Below are positions 8,693 to 14,659 of a stretch of 44,114 nucleotides of DNA, piece after piece. Under the pieces are notes generated by a model that worked only from the letters and a program-made list of their open reading frames with translations, was not told the DNA's origin and searched no databases. Made by a program: the position numbers and the translations under genes. Origin of the DNA: a virus; IMG/VR virus record IMGVR_UViG_3300044591_001583, positions 1 through 44,114 of that record, one strand, 5' to 3'. How positions within the stretch are numbered: position 1 is the first letter of the stretch; each line of letters opens with the position of its first letter.

Positions 8693-8876
8693 TAATAACC
8701 TAAATAAAAATGACAATCATGGCATGAACCGTGGTGTCGAATTGATTCTCTCAGGAGGAAAAAGAAAGCAGACCTATCCATTTCATATCATTTTTGAAAA
8801 GATGATTTGCTTTCTAAATCGGGAAGTAACCATCTATTTTGAGTTTTCCTTTAAAACAAGGAAAATAGATCAGTAA
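8685..8876 (+). CDS. Small conserved-looking phage protein, unknown function; start uncertain
   Basis: The reading frame gives 63 residues from a TTG at 8685, or 50 residues (MNRGVELILSGG...) from an ATG at 8724. The protein is basic with a hydrophobic/aromatic middle (YPFHIIFEKMICFLNREV) and no domain I can name. A CTAAATA late box at 8700-8706 lies inside the longer version and 17 bases before the ATG at 8724, which favours the shorter form for a late transcript. Neither start has a good ribosome-binding site. Its last codons lie in an inverted repeat (8832-8870). Confidence 0.5.
   Translation: MSDNNLNKNDNHGMNRGVELILSGGKRKQTYPFHIIFEKMICFLNREVTIYFEFSFKTRKIDQ
8700..8706 (+). promoter_or_regulatory. 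Possible late promoter box CTAAATA
   Basis: CTAAATA just after the glutaredoxin stop, 17 bases before the in-frame ATG at 8724. It matches the boxes at 117, 12937 and 19871. Its location within the longer reading of the next gene bears on which start is used. Confidence 0.45.
8832..8870 (+). repeat. Inverted repeat at the 3-prime end of the small gene
   Basis: ATCTATTTT (8832-8840) is the exact complement of AAAATAGAT (8862-8870), with 21 bases between. No T run follows, so this is not a classic terminator. It ends 12 bases before the GGAG ribosome site (8883-8886) of the next gene and could be an RNA processing or translation-control hairpin. Confidence 0.4.
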
Positions 8877-8893
8877 TTTCCCGGAGAAAAGAA

Positions 8894-9121
8894 ATGTTAG
8901 CAATTAGTCTAGTATTTGGTTCATTTTTAACAGTTTTATTTCTTATAGTGGGACTTATAGGTGGTTGGGTAGCAAGAGAATATATGATGAACTATCGGGA
9001 GATTCCAAGACCTCATCCCGAGATGTTTGATAATCAAGGAAACTTGATTCCAGATGAGGTCATAGCATTTAATTTTGAAAACTATCATGACTACGACGAC
9101 GCAGAAGAAGACGACGATTAA
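8894..9121 (+). CDS. Small single-pass membrane protein with acidic tail
   Basis: A 75-residue protein with one hydrophobic segment (LAISLVFGSFLTVLFLIVGL, residues 2-21, then IGGW) near the N terminus. It continues with a short polar/Pro stretch (REIPRPHPEMFDNQG) and ends in an Asp/Glu-rich tail (DYDDAEEDDD). One transmembrane helix with a cytoplasmic acidic tail is the likely topology. The start is supported by GGAG at 8883-8886. The last 35 bases also encode the start of the next gene in another frame. The function is unknown. Confidence 0.8.
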   Translation: MLAISLVFGSFLTVLFLIVGLIGGWVAREYMMNYREIPRPHPEMFDNQGNLIPDEVIAFNFENYHDYDDAEEDDD

Positions 9122-9689
9122 ACCAAAAACTGTAGTAGCAAAAGAACCTGCAGTAATTGAAGAACTTCCAGTAAATCCATTTTCGTTTGAAGTTTTGAAT
9201 CTTGCATCAAAACAGCGTTCTAATGTAAAAAAAGTTGAAGTTTTAAAGAAATATGAGCATCCTTCTTTGAAGGCATTGTTTATTTGGAATTTTGATGAAA
9301 GTATTGTTTCAGTTCTTCCTCCAGGGGAAGTTCCTTACGCTGCAACAAGTGAACAGAATTCTTTCAGTGGAACTCTTTCTGAAAAGATTGGGGATGCTGT
9401 GAGTAAAATGGCTGAAATGGGATCGAATTCTCTTGGTTCTCAGGATCAAGGAAGATCATCAATTCGTAAAGAATATCAAAAATTTTATAATTTTGTGAAA
9501 GGTGGTAATGATGGTCTAAGTTCTCTTCGTAGAGAAAGTATGTTTATTAATATCCTTCAGGGTCTTCATCCACTAGAAGCAGAAATTCTGTGTTTGGTAA
9601 AGGATAAGAAACTTGACACCAAGTATAAGATTACTAAAGAAATTGTTTCGGAAGCATACCCTGATATTCAATGGGGGAATCGGGGATAA
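9087..9689 (+). CDS. Conserved cyanomyovirus-type protein of unknown function
   Basis: I place the start at the ATG at 9087 (MTTTTQKKTTIKPK...), giving 200 residues; a TTG at 9075 would add four. The first ~30 residues are Thr/Lys-rich and disordered-looking. The body contains FEVLNLASKQRSNVKKVEVL and LKALFIWNFDESIVSVLPPG, a polar linker, and a helical C-terminal part ending ILQGLHPLEAEILCLVKDKK and SEAYPDIQWGNRG. I recall this architecture from T4-like cyanophages but cannot assign a function. It overlaps the preceding gene by 35 bases in a different frame. Confidence 0.8.
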   Translation: MTTTTQKKTTIKPKTVVAKEPAVIEELPVNPFSFEVLNLASKQRSNVKKVEVLKKYEHPSLKALFIWNFDESIVSVLPPGEVPYAATSEQNSFSGTLSEKIGDAVSKMAEMGSNSLGSQDQGRSSIRKEYQKFYNFVKGGNDGLSSLRRESMFINILQGLHPLEAEILCLVKDKKLDTKYKITKEIVSEAYPDIQWGNRG

Positions 9690-9717
9690 AATTAAGTTTT
9701 AATTATGAGGGATAAAT

Positions 9718-10092
9718 TTGGAAAATACAACTAAAGATGATAAAATGTCGGCAGAACAAGAAAAAGCATCTACTAAAGAGACACTAAAAGAAGTTTGGTC
9801 TAATCAGGAAAAAGAAACTTCTAAGTCTCGCTATGGATGTGAAATTCTACAAGAAAGATGTACCAAAGAAGATGCAAAGAATAAACAACTACCTCTTGAT
9901 TCTTATCTAGTCACTTATACAATCGATGAAAATACTTTTCATGATATTGTAAGAACAAGTAAAAGGGTAAGTGTCTTTGATATGTATTATGATAAATTTG
10001 GTAATTGTCTTAAGTCAATTGAATGGACTGATGGTAGAGTAAGTTCTAGACTTTGGGGATATAAACCTCCTCAACCTAAAAAGAGAAAATGA
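9718..10092 (+). CDS. Hypothetical small charged phage protein (TTG start)
   Basis: The protein has 124 residues if initiated at the TTG at 9718, which has a GAGGG ribosome site at 9707-9711; an in-frame ATG at 9745 is the alternative. The N-terminal third is charged and low complexity (Glu, Lys, Thr). The rest has a compact fold with LDSYLVTYTIDENTFHDIV, VFDMYYDKFGNCLKSIEW and a basic C terminus (PPQPKKRK). I do not recognise the family. A strong terminator follows the stop within 5 bases, so this ends the transcription unit. Confidence 0.7.
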   Translation: MENTTKDDKMSAEQEKASTKETLKEVWSNQEKETSKSRYGCEILQERCTKEDAKNKQLPLDSYLVTYTIDENTFHDIVRTSKRVSVFDMYYDKFGNCLKSIEWTDGRVSSRLWGYKPPQPKKRK

Positions 10093-10096
10093 TTTC

Positions 10097-10130
10097 AAAA
10101 ATACTGGGAAAATTTTTCCAGTATTTTTTT
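10097..10130 (+). terminator. Rho-independent terminator
   Basis: An 11-base stem (AAAAATACTGG at 10097-10107 with CCAGTATTTTT at 10118-10128) with a 10-base loop runs directly into a T tract (10124-10130). It follows the stop at 10092 and separates that gene from the late promoter at 10146. Confidence 0.85.
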
Positions 10131-10145
10131 GTTTCTGTAGGATTT

Positions 10146-10153
10146 TATAAATA
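10146..10153 (+). promoter_or_regulatory. Consensus T4-type late promoter TATAAATA
   Basis: A perfect TATAAATA lies 19 bases before the ATG at 10173 and just downstream of a strong terminator, so it must start a new transcript. This is one of the clearest late boxes in the window. Confidence 0.8.
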
Positions 10154-10172
10154 ACTAAAAAGACGAAAAAAG

Positions 10173-11504
10173 ATGAAATCGTTTAATCAGTTTTTGCAAG
10201 AATCATATTTGAGTGAAGAACCTGCTGGTAGAGAAAGATCTCCTAGAGAACAAGCAGTATGGGATGAAATTAATAAGAAAGAAGCAGCTGCTGCAGAAAG
10301 AAAGGCAAAAAGAAAACCATCTGGCGCTGCTGCTGATCCTTCAAAGCAATTTAAACCACAAGTAAAAACAACTACAGTAGCAAGTCCTGCAAGAAAACCT
10401 TCTGGTGCTGCTACAAATCCTTGGGAACAGTTTCCTAAAAAACGTCAACCACAACTTGGACTCCCTAAAACAGGTCCATCCAGTACTCTTCCTGGAAGAA
10501 CTCTTCCCCCCGCTGGTGGAACAACTGCAAAACCTGCTTTACCTGCAGCAGGTCAAACTCAAAAAGGTAGCGCATTAGCAACAACATCAAAACCTGGTGC
10601 ATTAGCAACAACACCAAAATCTTCTAATGCATTAGCAACGACACCAAAACCTGGTAATCTTGTAAATAAACCCTCATCATCAGTTGTGGATGCATCAATT
10701 AAACCAGTAAATGTAAGAGTTCTTAATGAACCTAAGGGTAAATTACCTTCTGGTAGTAAACCAAAAGCACTTCCTTCCGGCGCATCTTCTGCTGCCAAGG
10801 AAACAGAAAAAGCGGCCACTAAAACAGCAACAAGAAGTGTAGGGAAAGGTATTCTTAAGGGAATTGGAAAAATTGCAGGTCCTGCTTCTGCCGCTCTTGA
10901 TGTTGCCGATGAAAGATCAAAAGGATCTGGATGGGCAAGATCGTTGGCAAAAGGTGCTGTAGTCGCTGCTGGTGGTGCTCTTGGTGGTGCAGGAGGAAGC
11001 GTTGCTGGTCCAGTTGGAACAGTTGGTGGTGCTGTAGGGGGATCTATGGCAGCATCTAAGGCATTTGATGTTGCCGCTGGTGCAAATGCGAAAGAAAGAA
11101 AAGCAATTGCAACTGCTAATCGCCAAAGTCAGTCGGGTGGAGCAATTAAAGGTATTGGTGGCAAGACTACTTTTGATACCAAAAAGAATACCATTACGAC
11201 TGGTACGGGAGCACAAAGAAAAACCGCTCAGTTGGGTAAAACTTCTGTTGTTACTGGCCCTGGTGGTAAGCAAGATGTTGGATACCTTGCATATAAAGGT
11301 GGTAAGGCAGTTTATAAGAGAGCAGATACCAAGAGTCTCGCGCAGACTTCTTCAAATCCATTAGAAAGAATCGGTAGATCTTTATTTGCTGGTGCTTATA
11401 AGAAATCTGATGCTGCGAATACTGCTAAGAAACTTGCTGCGGCAAGACAATCTGATGTTGCTCGCAATAAAGCACTTGGAGTTAAAATGCTTCCTGGTAA
11501 ATAA
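10173..11504 (+). CDS. Ala/Gly/Pro-rich late protein, probable virion or internal head protein
   Basis: The 443-residue protein starts MKSFNQFLQESYLSEE, an N-terminal style seen on several T4-like cyanophage structural proteins. Residues about 30-220 are low complexity: Lys/Pro/Ala/Thr repeats such as NALATTPKPG and GALATTPKSS. Residues about 250-300 form a Gly/Ala-rich hydrophobic run (GAVVAAGGALGGAGGSVAG) resembling a glycine zipper that could insert in membranes. The C-terminal third is basic, rich in Lys, Arg and Ala. A perfect late promoter and an isolated location support a virion protein, possibly packaged inside the head or ejected with DNA. Enzyme motifs are absent. Confidence 0.65.
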   Translation: MKSFNQFLQESYLSEEPAGRERSPREQAVWDEINKKEAAAAERKAKRKPSGAAADPSKQFKPQVKTTTVASPARKPSGAATNPWEQFPKKRQPQLGLPKTGPSSTLPGRTLPPAGGTTAKPALPAAGQTQKGSALATTSKPGALATTPKSSNALATTPKPGNLVNKPSSSVVDASIKPVNVRVLNEPKGKLPSGSKPKALPSGASSAAKETEKAATKTATRSVGKGILKGIGKIAGPASAALDVADERSKGSGWARSLAKGAVVAAGGALGGAGGSVAGPVGTVGGAVGGSMAASKAFDVAAGANAKERKAIATANRQSQSGGAIKGIGGKTTFDTKKNTITTGTGAQRKTAQLGKTSVVTGPGGKQDVGYLAYKGGKAVYKRADTKSLAQTSSNPLERIGRSLFAGAYKKSDAANTAKKLAAARQSDVARNKALGVKMLPGK

Positions 11505-11530
11505 AACTGTAACATTTGTTACAAAATTAT

Positions 11531-11559
11531 TTGACTAAATATCCGAGATGAGGTATAGT
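11531..11559 (+). promoter_or_regulatory. Sigma70-type promoter of the riboswitch operon, with embedded late box
   Basis: TTGACT (11531-11536), a 17-base spacer and TATAGT (11554-11559) match the bacterial -35/-10 consensus at 5 of 6 bases each. Transcription would start near 11566, exactly at the first base of the aptamer-like leader. A CTAAATA late box (11535-11541) lies in the spacer, so dual early and late use is possible. The -10 is inside a perfect inverted repeat (GAGGTA at 11550-11555, TACCTC at 11559-11564), a possible operator. Confidence 0.75.
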
Positions 11560-11565
11560 ACCTCT

Positions 11566-11663
11566 ACGTTCATCTGGTTATCCAGACGGAAGTAAGCCGA
11601 CGCGGAACGGATCGTTCATCCTATTAAGGACGCAAACGCCGACTGAAGGAACGCTCTTTAACC
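11566..11663 (+). ncRNA. Candidate tandem glutamine riboswitch (glnA / downstream-peptide type)
   Basis: The leader contains the core of the cyanobacterial glutamine aptamer: CGTTCATC, a hairpin (TCTGG/CCAGA, 11573-11586), GACGGAAGTA and a closing GGAACG. The pattern occurs twice. Copy A has CGTTCATC 11567, GCCGAC 11596 and GGAACG 11604; copy B has them at 11613, 11638 and 11648. Copy A keeps the best GACGGAAGTA block and copy B keeps the better 3-prime GAAGGAACGC. The hairpin loop bases GGTTA (11576-11580) can pair with TAACC (11659-11663) just before the ribosome site, as a pseudoknot. Glutamine binding is from family knowledge; the tandem reading is my inference. Confidence 0.8.
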
Positions 11664-11686
11664 TAAACAACTAAGGAGAAAACCTA

Positions 11687-11821
11687 ATGTCACAAGTAGT
11701 TTATCGTGGTGTCCCTTACGACACCGAAGTGCGTAAGCAAGAGCAAGCGCAGCAACAACCTCAACAATACGATGCCCAATATCGTGGAGTAAAGTTTGTT
11801 AAGGAGGTTGAGAACAAATGA
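11687..11821 (+). CDS. 44-residue YRG-motif protein (DUF4278-like), riboswitch-controlled
   Basis: The ATG at 11687 follows a good ribosome site (AAGGAG at 11673-11678). The 44-residue product has two copies of an aromatic-Arg-Gly motif, VVYRGVPYDTE (residues 4-14) and AQYRGVKFVKEVE (about 30-42), separated by a Gln-rich linker. Paired YRG-V-x-Y/F motifs are typical of the small cyanobacterial DUF4278 proteins. From memory, the PII-interacting protein PirA belongs to this kind of family; I could not verify that. Placed directly behind a glutamine-aptamer-like leader, it could tie phage growth to host nitrogen status. The stop overlaps the next start (ATGA). Confidence 0.8.
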   Translation: MSQVVYRGVPYDTEVRKQEQAQQQPQQYDAQYRGVKFVKEVENK

Positions 11822-11913
11822 AAAATAATAACTGGCAACTTGTTCTGATCAAACAACAAAAAGAAAAAGAGCAACGTAAACACCAAGCAAAACTAGCGAT
11901 GGCAATGCGATGA
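11818..11913 (+). CDS. 31-residue basic helical peptide, second gene of the riboswitch operon
   Basis: Translation from the ATG at 11818 gives MKNNNWQLVLIKQQKEK followed by EQRKHQAKLAMAMR. A very strong ribosome site, AAGGAGG (11801-11807), lies 10 bases upstream inside the preceding gene, and the ATGA overlap indicates coupled translation. The peptide is predicted to be one long amphipathic basic helix. A rho-independent terminator begins 7 bases after the stop, which supports this as a real, separately terminated gene. The function is unknown; a regulatory or protein-binding microprotein is plausible. Confidence 0.75.
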   Translation: MKNNNWQLVLIKQQKEKEQRKHQAKLAMAMR

Positions 11914-11919
11914 TATTTG

Positions 11920-11946
11920 GAGGGGACTTGATCCCCTCTTTTTTTT
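11920..11946 (+). terminator. Strong rho-independent terminator
   Basis: A 7-base GC-rich stem (GAGGGGA at 11920-11926, TCCCCTC at 11932-11938), a 5-base loop and eight T residues (11939-11946). It closes the riboswitch operon. Its loop and 3-prime arm overlap the -35 of the next promoter. Confidence 0.92.
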
Positions 11947-11956
11947 ATGCTAGAAT
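11928..11956 (+). promoter_or_regulatory. Sigma70-type extended -10 promoter overlapping the terminator
   Basis: TTGATC (11928-11933), 17 bases and TAGAAT (11951-11956) with an upstream TG (11948-11949) form an extended -10 promoter. The predicted start near 11963 leaves about 15 bases before the ATG at 11978. It would drive the thyX-phoH region independently of the riboswitch operon. Confidence 0.6.
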
Positions 11957-11977
11957 AAGTTGAAAGAATTATATCCT

Positions 11978-12151
11978 ATGGACAAAGACAAACTGAAACT
12001 GATTGTTCGAAATATGGAACTTCTTGTTGATTCTTTGAAAGCAGAAATTTATTCTGATGTTTCTGCTTATACTCTTATGAAACCGATGGGAAAAAAACCA
12101 ATTTTAGATTACGACGAAATTTTTGAGGGTGATGATGGGTATGCCGACTGA
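11978..12151 (+). CDS. Small helical phage protein, unknown
   Basis: I start this at the ATG at 11978 (57 residues), because an in-frame TTG at 11960 would lie at or before the predicted transcription start. The first 30 residues (MDKDKLKLIVRNMELLVDSL...) form an amphipathic helix; the C-terminal half is polar, with LDYDEIFEGDDGYAD at the end. There is no known motif. It overlaps the next small gene by 17 bases. First gene of a presumably early or middle operon leading into thyX. Confidence 0.7.
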   Translation: MDKDKLKLIVRNMELLVDSLKAEIYSDVSAYTLMKPMGKKPILDYDEIFEGDDGYAD

Positions 12152-12308
12152 CAGAGCAAGAAAAATGATGAAATTGCTCCGTAGATTAATCAAACAGGAA
12201 CATTTGTATAGTTCTGAGCAGTTGATTGAAATGAAATCACAACTTAGAATTTTGGAAAAAGAACTCGCACAAATTGAAGTACAGACATCAAAAGGATTTG
12301 GAAAATGA
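12135..12308 (+). CDS. Small basic coiled-coil-like phage protein, unknown
   Basis: Several ATGs are possible (12132, 12135, 12141). GAGGG at 12125-12129 favours 12135, giving 57 residues starting MGMPTDRARKMMKLLRRLIK. The chain is strongly helical and charged; heptad-like Leu spacing runs through QLIEMKSQLRILEKELAQIE, suggesting a short coiled coil. Its final ATGA overlaps the thyX start, so it is probably translationally coupled to thyX. No function can be assigned. Confidence 0.7.
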   Translation: MGMPTDRARKMMKLLRRLIKQEHLYSSEQLIEMKSQLRILEKELAQIEVQTSKGFGK

Positions 12309-12940
12309 CAGTAAAACTTATCAGCGTGACTCCCGATGCAGAAAAAACAATGGCATTTATTGCACGAGTCTCTAATCCTGCGAATCAGGACAACGAGAAC
12401 TATGCCAAGTTGCTTGCTTATTGTATTAAGCATAATCATTGGTCTGTGTTTGAACAGTCTACTATGACTCTGGAGATTGAAACAAATCGTGGTATTGCGG
12501 CTCAAATTTTGCGACATAGGAGCTTTACATTTCAGGAATTTTCACAGCGTTATGCTGACACAAATTTGATTTCTGAGGAGATTCCTCTTCCTGAACTTCG
12601 TAGGCAAGATACAAAGAACCGTCAGAACTCCACAGATGACCTTCCAGTGGATCTTAAGATTGAATTGTATGCGAAGATCCAAGATCACTTTGATGCCGCT
12701 CAGGATCTCTACAAAGAACTCCTGGAGGCAGATGTGGCAAAAGAGTGTGCTAGATTTGTATTGCCCCTGGCAGTTCCTACAAAAATCTATATGACTGGCT
12801 CTTGCAGGTCGTGGATTCATTATATCAATCTGCGTTCTGCTCATGGAACTCAGAAAGAACACATGATAATTGCAGAGGAATGTAAGAAGGTATTTACCGA
12901 ACAGTTTCCATCAGTCTCGCAAGCCCTTGAGTGGGTCTAA
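12305..12940 (+). CDS. thyX: Flavin-dependent thymidylate synthase ThyX
   Basis: This 211-residue protein carries the ThyX signature RHRX7S, seen as RHRSFTFQEFSQRYA at about residues 69-83. The C-terminal substrate-binding region SCRSWIHYINLRSAHGTQKE (about 162-181) is also intact. ThyX methylates dUMP to dTMP using methylenetetrahydrofolate and FADH2, supplying dTTP for phage DNA. The length is normal for the family. It is coupled by ATGA overlap to the small gene before it and lies upstream of other DNA-metabolism genes. Confidence 0.97.
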   Translation: MTVKLISVTPDAEKTMAFIARVSNPANQDNENYAKLLAYCIKHNHWSVFEQSTMTLEIETNRGIAAQILRHRSFTFQEFSQRYADTNLISEEIPLPELRRQDTKNRQNSTDDLPVDLKIELYAKIQDHFDAAQDLYKELLEADVAKECARFVLPLAVPTKIYMTGSCRSWIHYINLRSAHGTQKEHMIIAEECKKVFTEQFPSVSQALEWV

Positions 12941-12943
12941 ATA
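12937..12943 (+). promoter_or_regulatory. Late-type box CTAAATA at the end of thyX
   Basis: CTAAATA overlaps the thyX stop and lies 22 bases before the ATG at 12966, the same spacing as the box at 117. It may give late expression of the following gene and PhoH in addition to read-through from upstream. Confidence 0.5.
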
Positions 12944-12965
12944 ACGATACACATTATTAAAACTT

Positions 12966-13208
12966 ATGGCAATATATCCAATTATTCACAAAGAAACTGG
13001 TGAAACAAAAGTGATTGAAATGAGTGTCCATGACATCACACAGTGGTACACGGATAATCCCGAATGGCAAAGGGATTGGTCACAAGGATGTGCTACACCA
13101 GGAGAGGTTGGTGAGTGGAAAGATAAACTCATCAGTCGTAATCCTGGATGGAACGATGTCCTTTCTAAAGCAAGCAAGGCTCCTGGTTCAAGAGTAAAGA
13201 AAATCTAA
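12966..13208 (+). CDS. Conserved small cyanophage-type protein, unknown
   Basis: An 80-residue protein starting IYPIIHKETGETKVIEMSV, resembling a beta-hairpin found at the start of small T4-like phage zinc-ribbon-like proteins, but with no cysteine pairs here. Trp-rich middle (DITQWYTDNPEWQRDW), then a polar C-terminal portion NPGWNDVLSKASKAPGSRVKKI. I have seen similar K/R-E-T-G-E and NPxWxxVLSK patterns in cyanophage proteins but no function is established that I can name. It lies 9 bases before phoH. Confidence 0.75.
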   Translation: MAIYPIIHKETGETKVIEMSVHDITQWYTDNPEWQRDWSQGCATPGEVGEWKDKLISRNPGWNDVLSKASKAPGSRVKKI

Positions 13209-13217
13209 ATTACTAAT

Positions 13218-13976
13218 ATGGCAAGAAGAAAAAGAACGACGAATGATCAACCAATCGGTGTTGGTCTTACAACCCGTCAGATGAAAAGAAAGAAGGCACT
13301 TGGAAGTGAATATCTATTAGATATTGACCCACTTACAGACAATCAAAGAAAACTTTTTGATGCATATGCCGAAGGAAAGCATCTTGTCGCTTATGGATGT
13401 GCAGGAACTGGTAAGACTTTCATCACTCTTTATAATGCTCTTCGTGAAGTTCTGGATGAAAGAACTCCCTATGAGAAAATCTATCTGGTTCGTTCTTTAG
13501 TTGCCACAAGGGAGATTGGTTTCCTTCCTGGTTCCTATGAGGATAAGTCGGACATCTACCAGATTCCTTATAAGAATATGGTTAAGTATATGTTTCAGAT
13601 GCCTTCCGATGCTGAGTTTGAGATGCTCTATGGCAATCTTAAGTCACAAGAAACAATTAAGTTTTGGAGCACCTCATTCTTAAGAGGAACTACGCTTGAT
13701 AATTCAATTGTGATTGTAGATGAATTCCAAAACTGTACAGCACATGAACTGGATTCAATCATTACTCGTGTTGGTGAGAACTCTAAGATTATGTTTTGTG
13801 GAGATGCTACTCAGTCCGATCTACAAAAGACTAATGACCGTAATGGAATTGTTGATTTTATGAGCATCTTGCGTAAAATGCCATCTATTGATATAGTAGA
13901 ATTTGGTGTCGATGATATTGTCCGTTCTGGACTTGTCAAGGAATATATTATTGCAAAACTAGAAGCAGGTTTTTAA
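13218..13976 (+). CDS. phoH: PhoH-like P-loop ATPase
   Basis: A 252-residue PhoH-family protein. Walker A is GCAGTGKT at residues 60-67, Walker B is SIVIVDEFQN at about 163-172, and the sensor region MFCGDATQSDLQ follows at about 194-205. These motifs are intact, so ATP binding is expected. A basic N terminus (MARRKRTT) precedes the fold. PhoH is very widespread in cyanophages; its role (RNA helicase/ATPase or phosphate-related) is unsettled. The stop overlaps the start of the nuclease gene by one base. Confidence 0.95.
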   Translation: MARRKRTTNDQPIGVGLTTRQMKRKKALGSEYLLDIDPLTDNQRKLFDAYAEGKHLVAYGCAGTGKTFITLYNALREVLDERTPYEKIYLVRSLVATREIGFLPGSYEDKSDIYQIPYKNMVKYMFQMPSDAEFEMLYGNLKSQETIKFWSTSFLRGTTLDNSIVIVDEFQNCTAHELDSIITRVGENSKIMFCGDATQSDLQKTNDRNGIVDFMSILRKMPSIDIVEFGVDDIVRSGLVKEYIIAKLEAGF

Positions 13977-14659
13977 TGTTCAATCATGTTGATTTGATTC
14001 TTCCGAAACTTGAACGGGAGACTATAGATGGTATTCGATATTATAAAGTTCCTGATGAAGATGAGATTCTAAGACTCTTTTCTATTACATCAGTTACAAG
14101 TCATTTCAACAAAGACATCTTTGTAAAATGGCGTAAGAAAGTTGGAGATGAAGAAGCAGACCGTATCACAAAACTTGCAACAAGTCGTGGTACGGATATG
14201 CATACTCTTACAGAGTATTTTCTGAAAAATCAAGATCTTCCTACGGATATTCTTCCAATCTCAGAGTTTCTGTTCAACATTTCTAAGTCAACTCTTAAGA
14301 ATATAAATAATATTCACGCTCTTGAAGGTTCCCTATATAGTAAGCAATTAGGTATTGCGGGAACCGTCGATTGTATTGCAGAATACAATGGTGAATTAGC
14401 AATTATCGACTTTAAGACTTCGAAGAAACCAAAACCACGCGAGTGGATTGAACACTATTTTGTTCAATGTATGGCATATGGTTGTATGTTATACGAAATT
14501 ACTGGTATAATGGTAAAGAAATTAGTCATTATTATGGCTTGTGAAAATGGAGAATGTGTTGTTTATGAAGAATACGACAAAGGAAAGTACATCAAATTGC
14601 TCTCCGAATATATTAGAACATTTGTTAGAGATAAATTGGAACTCTATGGAACCAAGTAA
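13976..14659 (+). CDS. PD-(D/E)XK exonuclease, MGME1/RecB-like
   Basis: The 227-residue protein shows the RecB-type nuclease motifs: an N-terminal ATSRGTDMHTLTEYF (about residues 76-90), GTVDCIAEYNGEL with the metal-binding Asp (about 129-141), AIIDFKTSKKPK with the D-x-K pair (about 142-153), and the QxxxY-like element HYFVQCMAYGCML. The best-known relative is the mitochondrial single-strand exonuclease MGME1. In the replication cluster it probably trims DNA ends or single strands during replication or recombination. It overlaps gp33 by 14 bases. Confidence 0.85.
   Translation: MFNHVDLILPKLERETIDGIRYYKVPDEDEILRLFSITSVTSHFNKDIFVKWRKKVGDEEADRITKLATSRGTDMHTLTEYFLKNQDLPTDILPISEFLFNISKSTLKNINNIHALEGSLYSKQLGIAGTVDCIAEYNGELAIIDFKTSKKPKPREWIEHYFVQCMAYGCMLYEITGIMVKKLVIIMACENGECVVYEEYDKGKYIKLLSEYIRTFVRDKLELYGTK

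Noticed and set aside
14503-14511. TGG-TATAAT inside the nuclease gene, possible promoter for gp33
   Set aside because: Only a poor -35 (TTGTAT, 18-base spacing) precedes it and it lies 135 bases before gp33; chance in AT-rich coding DNA is likely.
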